Positions 35,917 to 46,800 of a stretch of DNA of 64,000 nt are shown here, one piece after another (positions within the stretch are counted from its first letter, which is position 1; each line of letters begins with the position of its first letter). Made by a program: the position numbers and the translations under genes. The notes beneath the pieces are model-generated. The model was not told where the DNA came from and searched no databases. It was given only the letters and a program-made list of their open reading frames with translations. The DNA is taken from the NCBI RefSeq assembly GCF_963576615.1, contig NC_088712.1, forward strand, positions 28,549,870 through 28,613,869. The letters are read 5' to 3'. Source of the stretch: Watersipora subatra. Its lineage: Eukaryota; Bryozoa; Gymnolaemata; Cheilostomatida; Watersiporidae.

Positions 35917-36074
35917 GTGATACCATGCAGTACCTGAATGTTGGTTTATATGAGGGAGTTATCTATCTCGCTATTGATATGGGAAATGGGGAAGAAGTTG
36001 ACCTTGTTGGCACCGGAAGACAGTTTGATGATGACTACTGGCATGAACTTGTCATCAGCAGACATGCATCAAAG
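35917..36074 (+). CDS. NRXN: neurexin exon 6: LNS2 middle
   Basis: Encodes GDTMQYLNVGLYEG, VIYLAIDMGNG and FDDDYWHELVISRHASK, the core of LNS2 including the DxxWHxxxxxR strand. The acceptor ttctgtccag and the donor aag|gtgaga leave phase 0. The junction with exon 7 coincides with the position of alternative splice site SS2 in vertebrate alpha-neurexins (between VTRNLRQ and SVTISVD), so this intron is where an SS2 cassette would be expected. Confidence 0.93.
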
Positions 36075-36221
36075 GTGAGACCACAGGCTACATCTAGCTA
36101 TGAGTCACTATTAAATAGAGTAAATCTTGTTTTATTAGGTCATAGGTGAGCTTTAAACCCACCCTTATGAACTTATATCATAGACTCCTAATAGATATGT
36201 ATTCAGTCTTTATATAACATA

Positions 36222-36315
36222 GTATGAATATCATCTAATCTATAACGTGATAGTCTACCTATGATCATTGGTGTGTATATCATTTAAGCTATAGCATTAC
36301 TGTATAATGTGATAC
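36222..36315 (-). repeat. inverted stray copy of the 49-bp minisatellite unit
   Basis: gtatgaatatcatctaatct, ataacgtgatagtctacctatgatc is the reverse complement of the unit of the array at 29243-30010, followed by a more diverged second unit. It sits in intron 6, 6 kb and two exons away. Confidence 0.8.
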
Positions 36316-36989
36316 AGCTACAATATTATAGTATGGCAGCTCAAAAATACTAAAAAAGCAAAGCTACAATCATTCCTATCTGCTTAAAATAAACCAGTTG
36401 CAATGACTAGATCTATTCCTCAGTCTCAATACAAAACTGTTTTGTTATTCTGTTATATCCATAAGCTTTTTACAGTGGTTGACCACTGTAAAGTTTGACT
36501 CAAAATGCTAGACCCATTTTTGTAGCTGCTGCCAGAGCTCTGTAATATTGCTATTGTGTGCTTTCCTATTAAACAGTATTATTGATTTGGCAGCGCATTA
36601 ATCCTTGACAATGTATGTCAATGTGATTTTTAAGGCTGACAGGTGCTCTTCTCCATTGCCCATTCTTTAATGGCCATCTCATCTTACCTTCTCTTCCTCT
36701 CTATGGCCTATTTGAGGCTTACGAGAGTATCTATGTAGTCAATACTGGTTTGTCATGAGTATTCCTAAGTGAGGCAAAGAAGGGGCGAGGTCTCGGTGTC
36801 ACAGTAAAATACATCAGATGGATCTCTGCGCTGTTATTACATCAACTGTTTGTTGTAGCTCAAGGTTACATAAAGCCTCCTATAAGTGAAGATTTTAAAC
36901 TAGCTGGAAAATATAGCTAAGCTATATACTAAAAATAAAAGTATCAGTTTAAATTAATTTTGTATGTTTTTATTTTATAGCCTAATCTG

Positions 36990-37465
36990 TATATTGTACA
37001 AGAAGCTCTCTTTGGATTAGGCTTCTTGTATACATAGTGCTATATATACAGTATACTATACAGTACATATATGTACATGTACTATATATACTGTACATAC
37101 AGTATATGTATATTGTATAGTATATTTATATTTAGTGTATACTGTACACTATATGTATACTGTACACATATGGTGTATACTGTATTCTATATATGTACAG
37201 TATACATAGACTGAACATATACATTGACTGCATATGTATACTGTATAGATATACAATATATATAGTATATATGTATGCTATTTATACTCTATATATATAT
37301 ACTCTATATATGTATATGTATGTATATATATTATATACACTATATCAAGCTCAGTTACCTTCCCATGTCTCTGGTAGGAGACACTTGCTTGAGCAGACAT
37401 TACCACTCAAGCAAGTTAATAAGGGTGAGGAAACAATTTTTGTTATATATACTGTATATATTTAA
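36990..37465. repeat. TA-rich tatactgtacata low-complexity tract
   Basis: Self-complementary tatatgtac and tatactgtaca words over about 450 bp, with one unique insertion at 37345-37440. ORFs here (37193-37469) are artefacts of the repeat. Confidence 0.85.
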
Positions 37466-38948
37466 ATAATAAGTAATTTGGATTTTACTAAAATATATTT
37501 GGGTTATAATTTGTTCCTTGCTTGTGTGTAAATCTAGTTTAGTGATGTTTATATAAATACTATTATCTGGGTTTGATTTTGAAAAAAAACTCAAAAAATT
37601 ATATATATAAATGTGTTTTTGCACAATTGAACTGAAGAAGCAAAATAAATACACATATTATTTTGTGTTTTTACATTTTCAAACCTAAATATGTATACAT
37701 ATATCACTTTAAACTCGGCAAATGTTTTAAGCATGTTTCGCACTTGTTTCACTTTGATACCCAAATGTTGACGACTTTTGGGTATTGTAGTTGACGAAGG
37801 ACATTGGACGCTGCACTGTAAGTATTACACAGGCTGTCTTACAATCTGATTGGTCGGTTGCTTTGTTTGGTTCAAATGCTTTATTGCTGTGCATTATATT
37901 ATATTTTAACTTTTGTTCTTACTGCATAGTGTAGCATATGTGATTGTGTTTAATCTTTATATATTATCTTATTATTGTATCTTTGTTCTATATTATTTTA
38001 CTGACAGAACTAGTTGAGCATCGTTAGAATCATTAACAAAGTTCATCGTTGTGTATGATCACTCAACTGTTCTATAACCCGACATCTATTGTAAATGTTA
38101 AACTCTCTCCACCTGCTCAAGTTTTCAAACTGCTGTCCAGGCACTCATTGCCTGGTTTTGGGTTTAAGAGTTGTCTCCTCTTTGTATAGTTTTTTATTGA
38201 TCAAAGTTTTAGGATTAACCAATTCTATAGGCCATTGCAACTATGTACCTGCATTGTAAACAACTGTCAAATAAAGCATTTAGAACACATACTATTCACT
38301 ACATCAAACACTGTTAGAGTTGTCTCCTCTTAGTCGGTCTCTTAAAGTAGCATTGAAGTAAGCTCAAAGTAGAACTTACACCAAATTTTACTAAAGTTTA
38401 TCAAAAAGTAGCGGTATTTTTCTATTATTTGAAATTTTTTTTGGTGATTGAGGTGTTCTGGCAGCCAAGATTGAAATTGACAACACCTGATTGCGGTTAA
38501 ACACATTGGTTCGAATGTGAAGGTGAAAGTGAAAATGCGATTGTGGCGCCTATTGTTGCACTTCGGCAAAGAGGCTGACAGAATAGAGGCGTACAACGCT
38601 GTAACTTGAATGCAATAGCCGATATCAATAATAAGAGAGACCGAAAGCTGCGAAGCTATGACATCATTTCAACACGTATTTTTCTTCGGAGCGTTGAACT
38701 TCGATCAAGTTAAAACATCGAGGTCATGCATTTGATAAATACTATGAGAGTTATAGTCTCTTGTCTCTACACATGGTCAGGTGACCAACTTTTGGTGTTA
38801 AGAATCATCTTAGACAAACCAATGTTGTGTTGGTTTGTATGTACATCTGTGTATTTACATGTGCAGTACGTGTGTATGTCACACATGTACCTCTGTTGAA
38901 TGCATGTTTATATTCAATCATAATTTGTCAGAATGACATGCTCTACAG
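37466..38948. other. intron 6, 3' part; no SS2-type cassette exon seen
   Basis: No micro-exon with flanking AG/GT and neurexin-like sequence could be supported, although this intron is at the SS2 position. Confidence 0.4.
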
Positions 38949-39107
38949 GTGTCTGTCAACGTGGATAGAATGTATGAGGTATCACGCTCATTTGCTGGAA
39001 AGTTCTCTCAGCTTGTAAGCAGGGTTCTATACGTGGGCGGAACACGGAACCTGAGAAAGCTTCCTGGCTCTCGAGCTACCCAGAACTTTCGCGGTTGCCT
39101 AAAGGAG
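38949..39107 (+). CDS. NRXN: neurexin exon 7: LNS2 C-terminal half
   Basis: Encodes VSVNVDRMYEVS, VLYVGGTRNLRKLPGS and FRGCLKE. The GCLKE cysteine is the first of the LNS terminal disulphide pair; its partner is in exon 8. The acceptor is gctctacag and the donor gag|gttagt; length 159 nt, phase 0 at both ends. The neurexin-specific insertion between YVGG and the GCLKE turn (LPGSRATQNF) matches LNS2 of other animals closely. Confidence 0.93.
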
Positions 39108-39224
39108 GTTAGTAGTTGGTTAATCTGCAGATAATCCCCTCTTTAATCTGTCTATACCTCAATCGGGCAACTCAGCTGATAGTCAGTTAGTTTAAAGCTT
39201 TAATATTTTTGTTAACTGTAGATA

Positions 39225-39415
39225 CGTACATCTAGCAAGATGTACGTACTGTTACAACTACATATCTACATCTACCTACATCTAGCCAGATGTAGGTACT
39301 GTTACAACTACATATCTACATCTACCTACATCTAGCAAGATGTAGGTACTGTTACAACTACATATCTACATCTACCTACATCTAGCCAGATGTAGGTATG
39401 GTCTTCAGATCAAAG
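39225..39415. repeat. 50-bp minisatellite with palindromic core, about 4 copies
   Basis: Each unit contains tacatctagc(a/c)agatgta, an 8-9 bp inverted repeat around a short centre, plus gttacaactacatatctac. Confidence 0.9.
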
Positions 39416-39470
39416 GTAGATATGCGCTTCTGCGCATCGGGTGTCCAGTCCTTGTCAATAATAAATAGTC

Positions 39471-39596
39471 TTGGATAGTCTGAAATAGGAATTATTGCAG
39501 GTAAATGTAGATAAGAAGGTGAGTGATTATTGGATAGTCTGAAATAGGTATTAATGCAGGTAAATGTAGATAAGAGGGTGGGTGATTATTGGATAG
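39471..39596. repeat. 60-bp direct duplication
   Basis: ttggatagtctgaaataggaattattgcaggtaaatgtagataag-type sequence occurs twice in succession (pieces: tagtctgaaatagg, gcaggtaaatgtagataag, gggtgattattgg). Confidence 0.85.
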
Positions 39597-39759
39597 AATA
39601 TATAAAAGATCTTAAGTCAAAGAGTCAGTTTTCTGCAGATCAATCTCCAAAGTTTTGAAAAAGGATTTAAGTACAGTTTAACTTGGTTCTAGAGCACAAT
39701 CTGTTTTGGAAGGTTCCGGAAATTAAAACTGTTCAAATGCTTAGACAATTTTTACAAAT

Positions 39760-39945
39760 AATCTTTGCTATATGAGCCGTGTCTGTCAGTAACCACAGTT
39801 GGATGTTGGGAAAGGACTTCGGATTTGCATGAAATTTGAACATTTTGCTTATCAGCCGCGCACACTACCATCTGCACCACCTGGGTTTGGGAATAATTGT
39901 GCTGATACTTATTACACCTGATGATCTTTTATACTAGCTGAGAGC
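39760..39945 (-). repeat. tRNA-derived SINE copy
   Basis: Minus strand: head including cagatggtagtgtgcgcgg and gttcaaatttcatgc, the linker gaagtcctttcccaac, tail ctgacagacacggctcata. Same family and orientation as the copy at 24470-24640. Confidence 0.65.
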
Positions 39946-40544
39946 TAGCCATGACTACCACTGCATTTCCATGCTTCGAATGGGCTCGAAGTTGCTTCCA
40001 CTTAGAATTATAGAAGCAGCAAAATATAAACGCATTTGATGCCATTTCACTTTGCTAATTTGCGTAAAAGATTTGCTGTGAGACTACTTCGGCATGGAAT
40101 TGGGTAGATCTGTTGATGGATCTGAATTGATAATACTCGGCTAAGTTTTACCCAGTGAAGGTTAAACAATTCCAACACACAACCACTTGGGTTTCTGCTA
40201 TGAAAACGTTTTACTACTCACCACTGTTTTTGCTTAACTTTTTGCCTTAGCATTAACATTTACATGCCAAGGATGAGTTGCTCGTACGAATATGATGTAA
40301 TAATTAATTTTTAGTACAACTAGTTGACTACGCATAAATTGAAAAATGACCGTGACCTGAAAGTGCGTCTACTTTAAAAAGTTTGGTTCTGACGGATACA
40401 TCCCGAATCTTAACATGATCTATATTGCAACTCCAAATCGTTGAAATGGTAGGGTTTGAATTCGTCAGCAGCGGGCAACTCCAAACACACTTGAAGCATG
40501 GAAACACAGTGTATAATAGGAGAGACGGTGTCAGTCTGTTCAAA

Positions 40545-40720
40545 GCCATGCATAGAGGTTAGGAAAGCGAATCGCTTTGAGCGGGATTCGAACTTACAGT
40601 TTTTTAGCTTCGCAGGCAGACACTAGCACTTGCACCAATCAACCGCCTTGCCATACTTGGAAATAATTATGCGATTAGTTATTACACTTGAAGATCTCTG
40701 AGAGAGTGTCAGGTGTGTCT
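40545..40720 (-). repeat. tRNA-derived SINE head
   Basis: Minus strand: aaggcggttgattggtgcaa (A-box region) and aagttcgaatcccgc (B-box) with the linker tcaaagcgattcgctttcc. The tail is missing. Not a tRNA gene: no closing acceptor stem. Confidence 0.6.
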
Positions 40721-40856
40721 CATATTATAAAAGCAGATAATATGTATTTATTTACAATAACTATGTTAAATGTTTGATTTTTTAACATTTGAATTTTGTA
40801 CAGTAAACTACGTTTGGTAGCTAAATATTTAAACAAGTCATTCTATTTATGTTCAG

Positions 40857-40967
40857 GTAAAATTTATTGCCGACTCTCTTCGCCTTCTGATGCTGAGGCA
40901 AGCCAATTCAGGTTCTCCTTTCATCTCACAGTTCGGAGACATCAACATGGGGAACACTTGTCAGCCT
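40857..40967 (+). CDS. NRXN: neurexin exon 8: LNS2 end and linker
   Basis: 111-nt phase-0 exon. VKFIADSLRLLMLRQ corresponds to the VVYKNNDVRLELSRLA helix-turn of LNS2; GNTCQP supplies the second cysteine of the LNS2 disulphide and leads into LNS3. The acceptor is atgttcag and the donor cct|gtaaga. It sits just upstream of the 42-bp minisatellite of intron 8. Confidence 0.9.
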
Positions 40968-41055
40968 GTAAGATACAGTATTTGATATATAGTGTAGGTA
41001 GCCGGCTGTAGTCATCCACTGAGTGTATTATTAAACAGGGTACCTATGTTTGCAG

Positions 41056-41440
41056 CTGACTCTGTATAAGTATAATGTTACTAACAGTGTCTTGTAACTG
41101 ACTCTGTATGAGTATATTGTTACTAACAGTGCCTTGTAACTGACTCTGTATAAGTATATCGTTACTAACAGTGTCTTGTAACTGACTCTGTATAAGTACA
41201 TTGTTACTAACAGTGTCCTGTAACTGACTCTGTATAAGTATATTATTACTAACAGTGTCTTGTAACTGACTCTGTATAAGTATATTGTTACTAACAGTGT
41301 CCTGTAACTGACTCTGTATAAGTATATTGTTATTAACAGTGTCTTGTAACTGACTCTGTATAAGTATATTGTTACTAACATTGTCCTGTAACTGACTCTG
41401 TATGAGTATATTGTTATTAACAGTGTCTTGTAACTGACTC
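41056..41440. repeat. 42-bp minisatellite, about 9 copies
   Basis: Unit ctgactctgtataagtatat tgttactaacagtgtcttgtaa in intron 8. 42 is a multiple of three, giving two overlapping minus-strand repeat ORFs (41031-41381, 41044-41442), which are not genes. Confidence 0.95.
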
Positions 41441-41586
41441 AATTACATAATTTCGCAAACTTAATTCAATAAATAGTTGTCTTCAACGACTCTGTTAAGA
41501 TAGATCTGTTAGTCTGTTAAGATAGATTCAGAAAAATTATGTTCTACTCATAATGAAATATATATATAGTATATGATGCTTGTTAC

Positions 41587-42330
41587 CACAGGTGTCCTTT
41601 AGCGGGGATATTGCCGAAGCCGAGATCGGGCCGTAGTCTACACACACAAAATAACAACAAAGGTCCACGTAGTTATGAGCAAAAACAAAAGTATCCACCC
41701 AAATATCTCACCAATCCGATGAGCAGCACACACAAAAACTAAACCAATCGACTGAGCCACCCATCATGCCAAAATATTCCAAGTTTCAAGTCATGTCTTG
41801 CACAACTCACTTTATGGTTTGTCAAAACTTGTCCCAAAGTCCCTATTAATTTGAGACTGTCCAATATCTGTTTTAGAAATGGTCGCCGCTAGCCTTGCCT
41901 AACGTCCTGATTCAACATTTTAGTAACTATCAGGGCATTGCTAAAAGAGGGAATCAAAAAGTTCGGGAGCACTCAGCAAAGTCCCGATAGTTACTGAGAT
42001 GTTGAATTAGGACGTTAGGTTAGGCCAGCGGCGACCATTTCTAAAACAGCAATTAGACAGTCTCGAATTAATAGGGACTTTGGGACAACTTTTGATAAAC
42101 CATAAGGTGAGTTGTGTAAGACATGACTTGAAACTTGGAATATTTTGACATGATGGGTGGCTCAGTCGATTGGTTTAGTTTTTGTGTGTGCTGCTCATCG
42201 GATTGGTGAGATATTTGGGTGGATACTTTTGTTTTTGCTCATAACTACGTGGACCTTTGTTGTTATTTTGTGTGCGTAGACTACGGCCCGATCTCGGCTT
42301 CGGCAATATCCCCGCTAAAGGACACCTGTG
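41587..42330. mobile_element. 744-bp near-complete palindromic transposon with 8-bp target duplication
   Basis: Two arms of about 345 bp are near-perfect inverted copies around a loop of about 50 bp (41935-41983). The ends are cacaggtgtcc / ggacacctgtg. The element is bordered on both sides by cttgttac (41579-41586 and 42331-42338), an exact 8-bp duplication as made by hAT-type transposases (P or Merlin elements also give about 8 bp). No ORF; non-autonomous. It lies in intron 8, 128 bp before exon 9. Confidence 0.85.
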
Positions 42331-42458
42331 CTTGTTACAGTTGTAAAAGCTCAATAGAAATACTACATCGATAGCTAAACAGTGATGTTTATATAAACTT
42401 TTCTATTTGTGTGACGAGGCTCTATTTTCCATTTTTCGTCACACTTTTGAACTTGTAG

Positions 42459-42604
42459 GCCACACAGAGTGAAGGCGTTTCTATAGTGCGCATCCAAGAC
42501 AGAATTCTACTACAGAAGCTAAGCACATCAAAGACAAATTATATCTCCTTTACGTTTAGAACAACTGTAAAAGATGGACTGCTCTTGTACGCAGTAGGAG
42601 AAGA
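42459..42604 (+). CDS. NRXN: neurexin exon 9: start of LNS3
   Basis: Encodes SIVRIQDRILLQKLS, NYISFTFRTTVKDGLLLY and AVGEE: entry strands of LNS3. The acceptor is gaacttgtag and the donor ga|gtgagt, two bases left over, completed as Asp in exon 10. It lies between the palindromic transposon of intron 8 and the shortest intron (intron 9, 666 bp). Confidence 0.92.
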
Positions 42605-43270
42605 GTGAGTGTTAATATGAATTCCTCAAGTGTACAGTAGAAGAAGGATGGGTGTTGAAAAATAATCTTTGTAGCAAAATTAGAGTATGCAGTTATACTG
42701 CAGTGGACAACCATTCAATAGGGTCAACTTTTCAATAGTCAATTATTAAAGTCTGCTCTATGTGATAGACTAACATAACACTGAGATAATTTACAGAAGT
42801 TTTTTATGATTGCTTTACAATAGAGTTATAACTGAAAACAAAGAGTGTTGTGGAGTTTTTGAGATAGTTATGCAAGAGTAGCATGTTAGTTGTGTAAAAG
42901 TGCTTAGTCACCTTGATGTCAGACAACTGTGCAGTTGGGTGCTTGTTATACAATACTGATAAAGGTTATACGGTATACTAGTGTAAGAATAGTCAGTATA
43001 CAGTACTGATAAGGACTATACACCAGTTAAATAATAGTTTTTACCACAATTTAAAATTGTAACAAAAATTATTTCAGTAATTGATGTACCAGATTCTTTA
43101 CTAAATTAGAGCCTTGTTTTTGATTGGTCAAATGCGATATTTAAAATCAGTCTATTCACCCGGCTAGTTCTTCACCAATAAACCTTTTGGGCATCAAATT
43201 ATTCAGCCGTGACTCATAACTCATAGCTTGTTAACAAAGATTGGTAATGAATGAATCTCTAATGTTTCAG

Positions 43271-43427
43271 CAGTGTCTTTGCATTGGAGTTACTAGAAGG
43301 ACATCTCTACCTCATAGTAGAACATATCGGAGTGATTATTAGAAGGCAGATCGGTAATGCTCGGGTAGATAATGGTACAGACATACACGTCTATGTTACC
43401 TTGGAAAACTCTGGCATCAGTATTGAG
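43271..43427 (+). CDS. NRXN: neurexin exon 10: LNS3 middle
   Basis: Encodes SVFALELLEGHLYLIVEH, strongly like the FFAIEMLDGHLYLLLD block of vertebrate LNS3, then the strand that normally carries DGxWH. Here it reads DNGTDIHVYVTLE: the tryptophan is replaced. The acceptor is gtttcag. Two donors are possible, gag|gttggt (chosen: phase 0, joins in frame to exon 11) and a later g|gtatgg that breaks phase. The following intron is the one filled by the 43-bp satellite. Confidence 0.9.
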
Positions 43428-43889
43428 GTTGGTATGGCTATGCCTTCCCTACACATTATGCAATGTTAGCCATGCCATGGTATTAGTAATAATACAATTA
43501 TATGTAATTAAATATTATTAGACGTTCTCTAAAGTTTCAAAACTGTGTTTGGAGGAAGAAAGTTGACTCCATACTACCTTTTGGAGTCAGGAATGTTCAC
43601 GCCACACACCCTTTTGGAATGAGAAATGTGCACCTCCCACATCAAATCAAGACAAGTTGTTAACAGGCAGTTAAATCAGACACCCATTTTGACAATTGAC
43701 AAAAAACTTCTACAGAAATCCAGAGCTTCCTCCTGTTGTTTCAGGCTGATATAAACATATAAAATGTGGAGGTTTTACTTTGAAATTTTTAAACCTTGGG
43801 AAATGCGTCAAACGTTAATTGCTCCAAACAAAGTCTATCGAACCAAGAGTTCTTTTTACCACTTTTACTGGACCAACAGATTGAGCAAC

Positions 43890-46800
43890 ATGCTTAAATG
43901 TGTGCAGTAACCAGGTCATTGAACTATTTTATATGTTTAGTTGAGTGCAGCACCCAGGTACTTTAACTATGTAATATATTTAGTTGAGTGCAGCACCCAG
44001 GTAATTTAACTATGTTTTATATTTAGTTGAGTACAGCACCCAGGTACTTTACCTATTTTATATATTTAGTTGAGTGCAGCACCCAGGTACTTTAACTATG
44101 TTATATATTTAGTTAAGTGCAGCACCCAGGTACTTTAACTATGTTATATATTTAGTTGAGTACAGCACCCAGGTACTTTAACTATGTTATATATTTAGTT
44201 AAGTGCAGCACCCAGGTACTTTAACTATGTTATATATTTAGTTGAGTACAGTACCCAGGTACTTTAACTATGTTATATATTTAGTTAAGTGCAGCACCCA
44301 GGTACTTTAACTATGTTATATGTTTAGTTGAGTACAGCACCCAGGTACTTTAACTATGTTATATATTTAGTTGAGCGCAGCACCCAGGTACTTTAACTAT
44401 GTTATATATTTAGTTGAGTACAGCACCCAGGTACTTTAACTATGTTATATATTTAGTTGAGCGCAGCACCCAGGTACTTTAACTATGTTATATATTTAGT
44501 TGAGTACAGCACCCAGGTACTTTAACTATGTTATATATTTAGTTAAGTGCAGCACCCAGGTACTTTAACTATGTTATATATTTAGTTAAGTGCAGCACCC
44601 AGGTACTTTAACTATGTTATATATTTAGTTAAGTGCAGCACCCAGGTACTTTAACTATGTTATATATTTAGTTGAGTGCAGCACCCAGGTACTTTAACTA
44701 TGTTATATATTTAGTTGAGTGCAGCACCCAGGTACTTTAACTATGTTATATGTTTAGTTGAGTACAGCACCCAGGTACTTTAACTATGTTATATATTTAG
44801 TTAAGTGCAGCACCCAGGTACTTTAACTATGTTATATATTTAGTTGAGTGCAGCACCCAGGTACTTTAACTATGTTATATATTTAGTTGAGCGCAGCACC
44901 CAGGTACTTTAACTATGTTATATATTTAGTTAAGTGCAGCACCCAGGTACTTTAACTATGTTATATATTTAGTTGAGTGCAGCACCCAGGTACTTTAACT
45001 ATGTTATATATTTAGTTGAGCGCAGCACCCAGGTACTTTAACTATGTTATATATTTAGTTAAGTGCAGCACCCAGGTACTTTAACTATGTTATATATTTA
45101 GTTGAGTACAGCACCCAGGTACTTTAACTATGTTATATATTTAGTTGAGTGCAGCACCCAGGTACTTTAACTATGTTATATATTTAGTTGAGCGCAGCAC
45201 CCAGGTACTTTAACTATGTTATATATTTAGTTAAGTGCAGCACCCAGGTACTTTAACTATGTTATATATTTAGTTGAGTGCAGCACCCAGGTACTTTAAC
45301 TATGTTATATATTTAGTTGAGCGCAGCACCCAGGTACTTTAACTATGTTATATATTTAGTTAAGTGCAGCACCCAGGTACTTTAACTATGTTATATATTT
45401 AGTTGAGTGCAGCACCCAGGTACTTTAACTATGTTATATATTTAGTTGAGCGCAGCACCCAGGTACTTTAACTATGTTATATATTTAGTTGAGTACAGCG
45501 CCCAGGTACTTTAACTATGTTATATATTTAGTTGAGTGCAGCACCCAGGTACTTTAACTATGTTATATATTTAGTTGAGCGCAGCACCCAGGTACTTTAA
45601 CTATGTTATATATTTAGTTAAGTGCAGCACCCAGGTACTTTAACTATGTTATATATTTAGTTGAGTGCAGCACCCAGGTACTTTAACTATTTTATATATT
45701 TAGTTAAGTACAGCACCCAGGTACTTTAACTATGTTATATATTTAGTTGAGTGCAGCACCCAGGTACTTTAACTATGTTATATATTTAGTTGAGTGCAGC
45801 ACCCAGGTACTTTAACTATGTTATATGTTTAGTTGAGTACAGCACCCAGGTACTTTAACTATGTTATATATTTAGTTGAGTGCAGCACCCAGGTACTTTA
45901 ACTATGTTATATATTTAGTTGAGTGCAGCACCCAGGTACTTTAACTATGTTATATATTTAGTTGAGTACAGCACCCAGGTACTTTACCTATTTTATATAT
46001 TTAGTTAAGTGCAGCACCCAGGTACTTTAACTATGTTTTATATTTAGTTGAGTACAGCACCCAGGTACTTTACCTATTTTATATATTTAGTTAAGTGCAG
46101 CACCCAGGTAATTTAACTATGTTATATATTTAGTTAAGTGCAGCACCCAGGTACTTTAACTATGTTATATATTTAGTTGAGTACAGCACCCAGGTACTTT
46201 AACTATGTTATATATTTAGTTGAGTGCAGCACCCAGGTACTTTAACTATGTTATATATTTAGTTGAGTGCAGCACCCAGGTACTTTAACTATGTTATATA
46301 TTTAGTTGAGTACAGCACCCAGGTACTTTAACTATGTTATATATTTAGTTAAGTGCAGCACCCAGGTACTTTAACTATGTTATATATTTAGTTGAGTACA
46401 GCACCCAGGTACTTTAACTATGTTATATATTTAGTTGAGTGCAGCACCCAGGTACTTTAACTATGTTATATATTTAGTTGAGTGCAGCACCCAGGTACTT
46501 TAACTATGTTATATATTTAGTTGAGTACAGCACCCAGGTACTTTACCTATTTTATATATTTAGTTAAGTGCAGCACCCAGGTACTTTAACTATGTTTTAT
46601 ATTTAGTTGAGTACAGCACCCAGGTACTTTACCTATTTTATATATTTAGTTAAGTGCAGCACCCAGGTAATTTAACTATGTTATATATTTAGTTGAGTAC
46701 AGCACCCAGGTACTTTAACTATGTTATATATTTAGTTGAGTGCAGCACCCAGGTACTTTAACTATGTTATATATTTAGTTGAGTACAGCACCCAGGTACT

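Noticed and set aside
41044..41442. 132-residue minus-strand ORF (LQDTVSNNILIQSQ repeats) and its overlapping partner
   Set aside because: Shadow of the 42-bp array, open in two frames because the period is a multiple of three.
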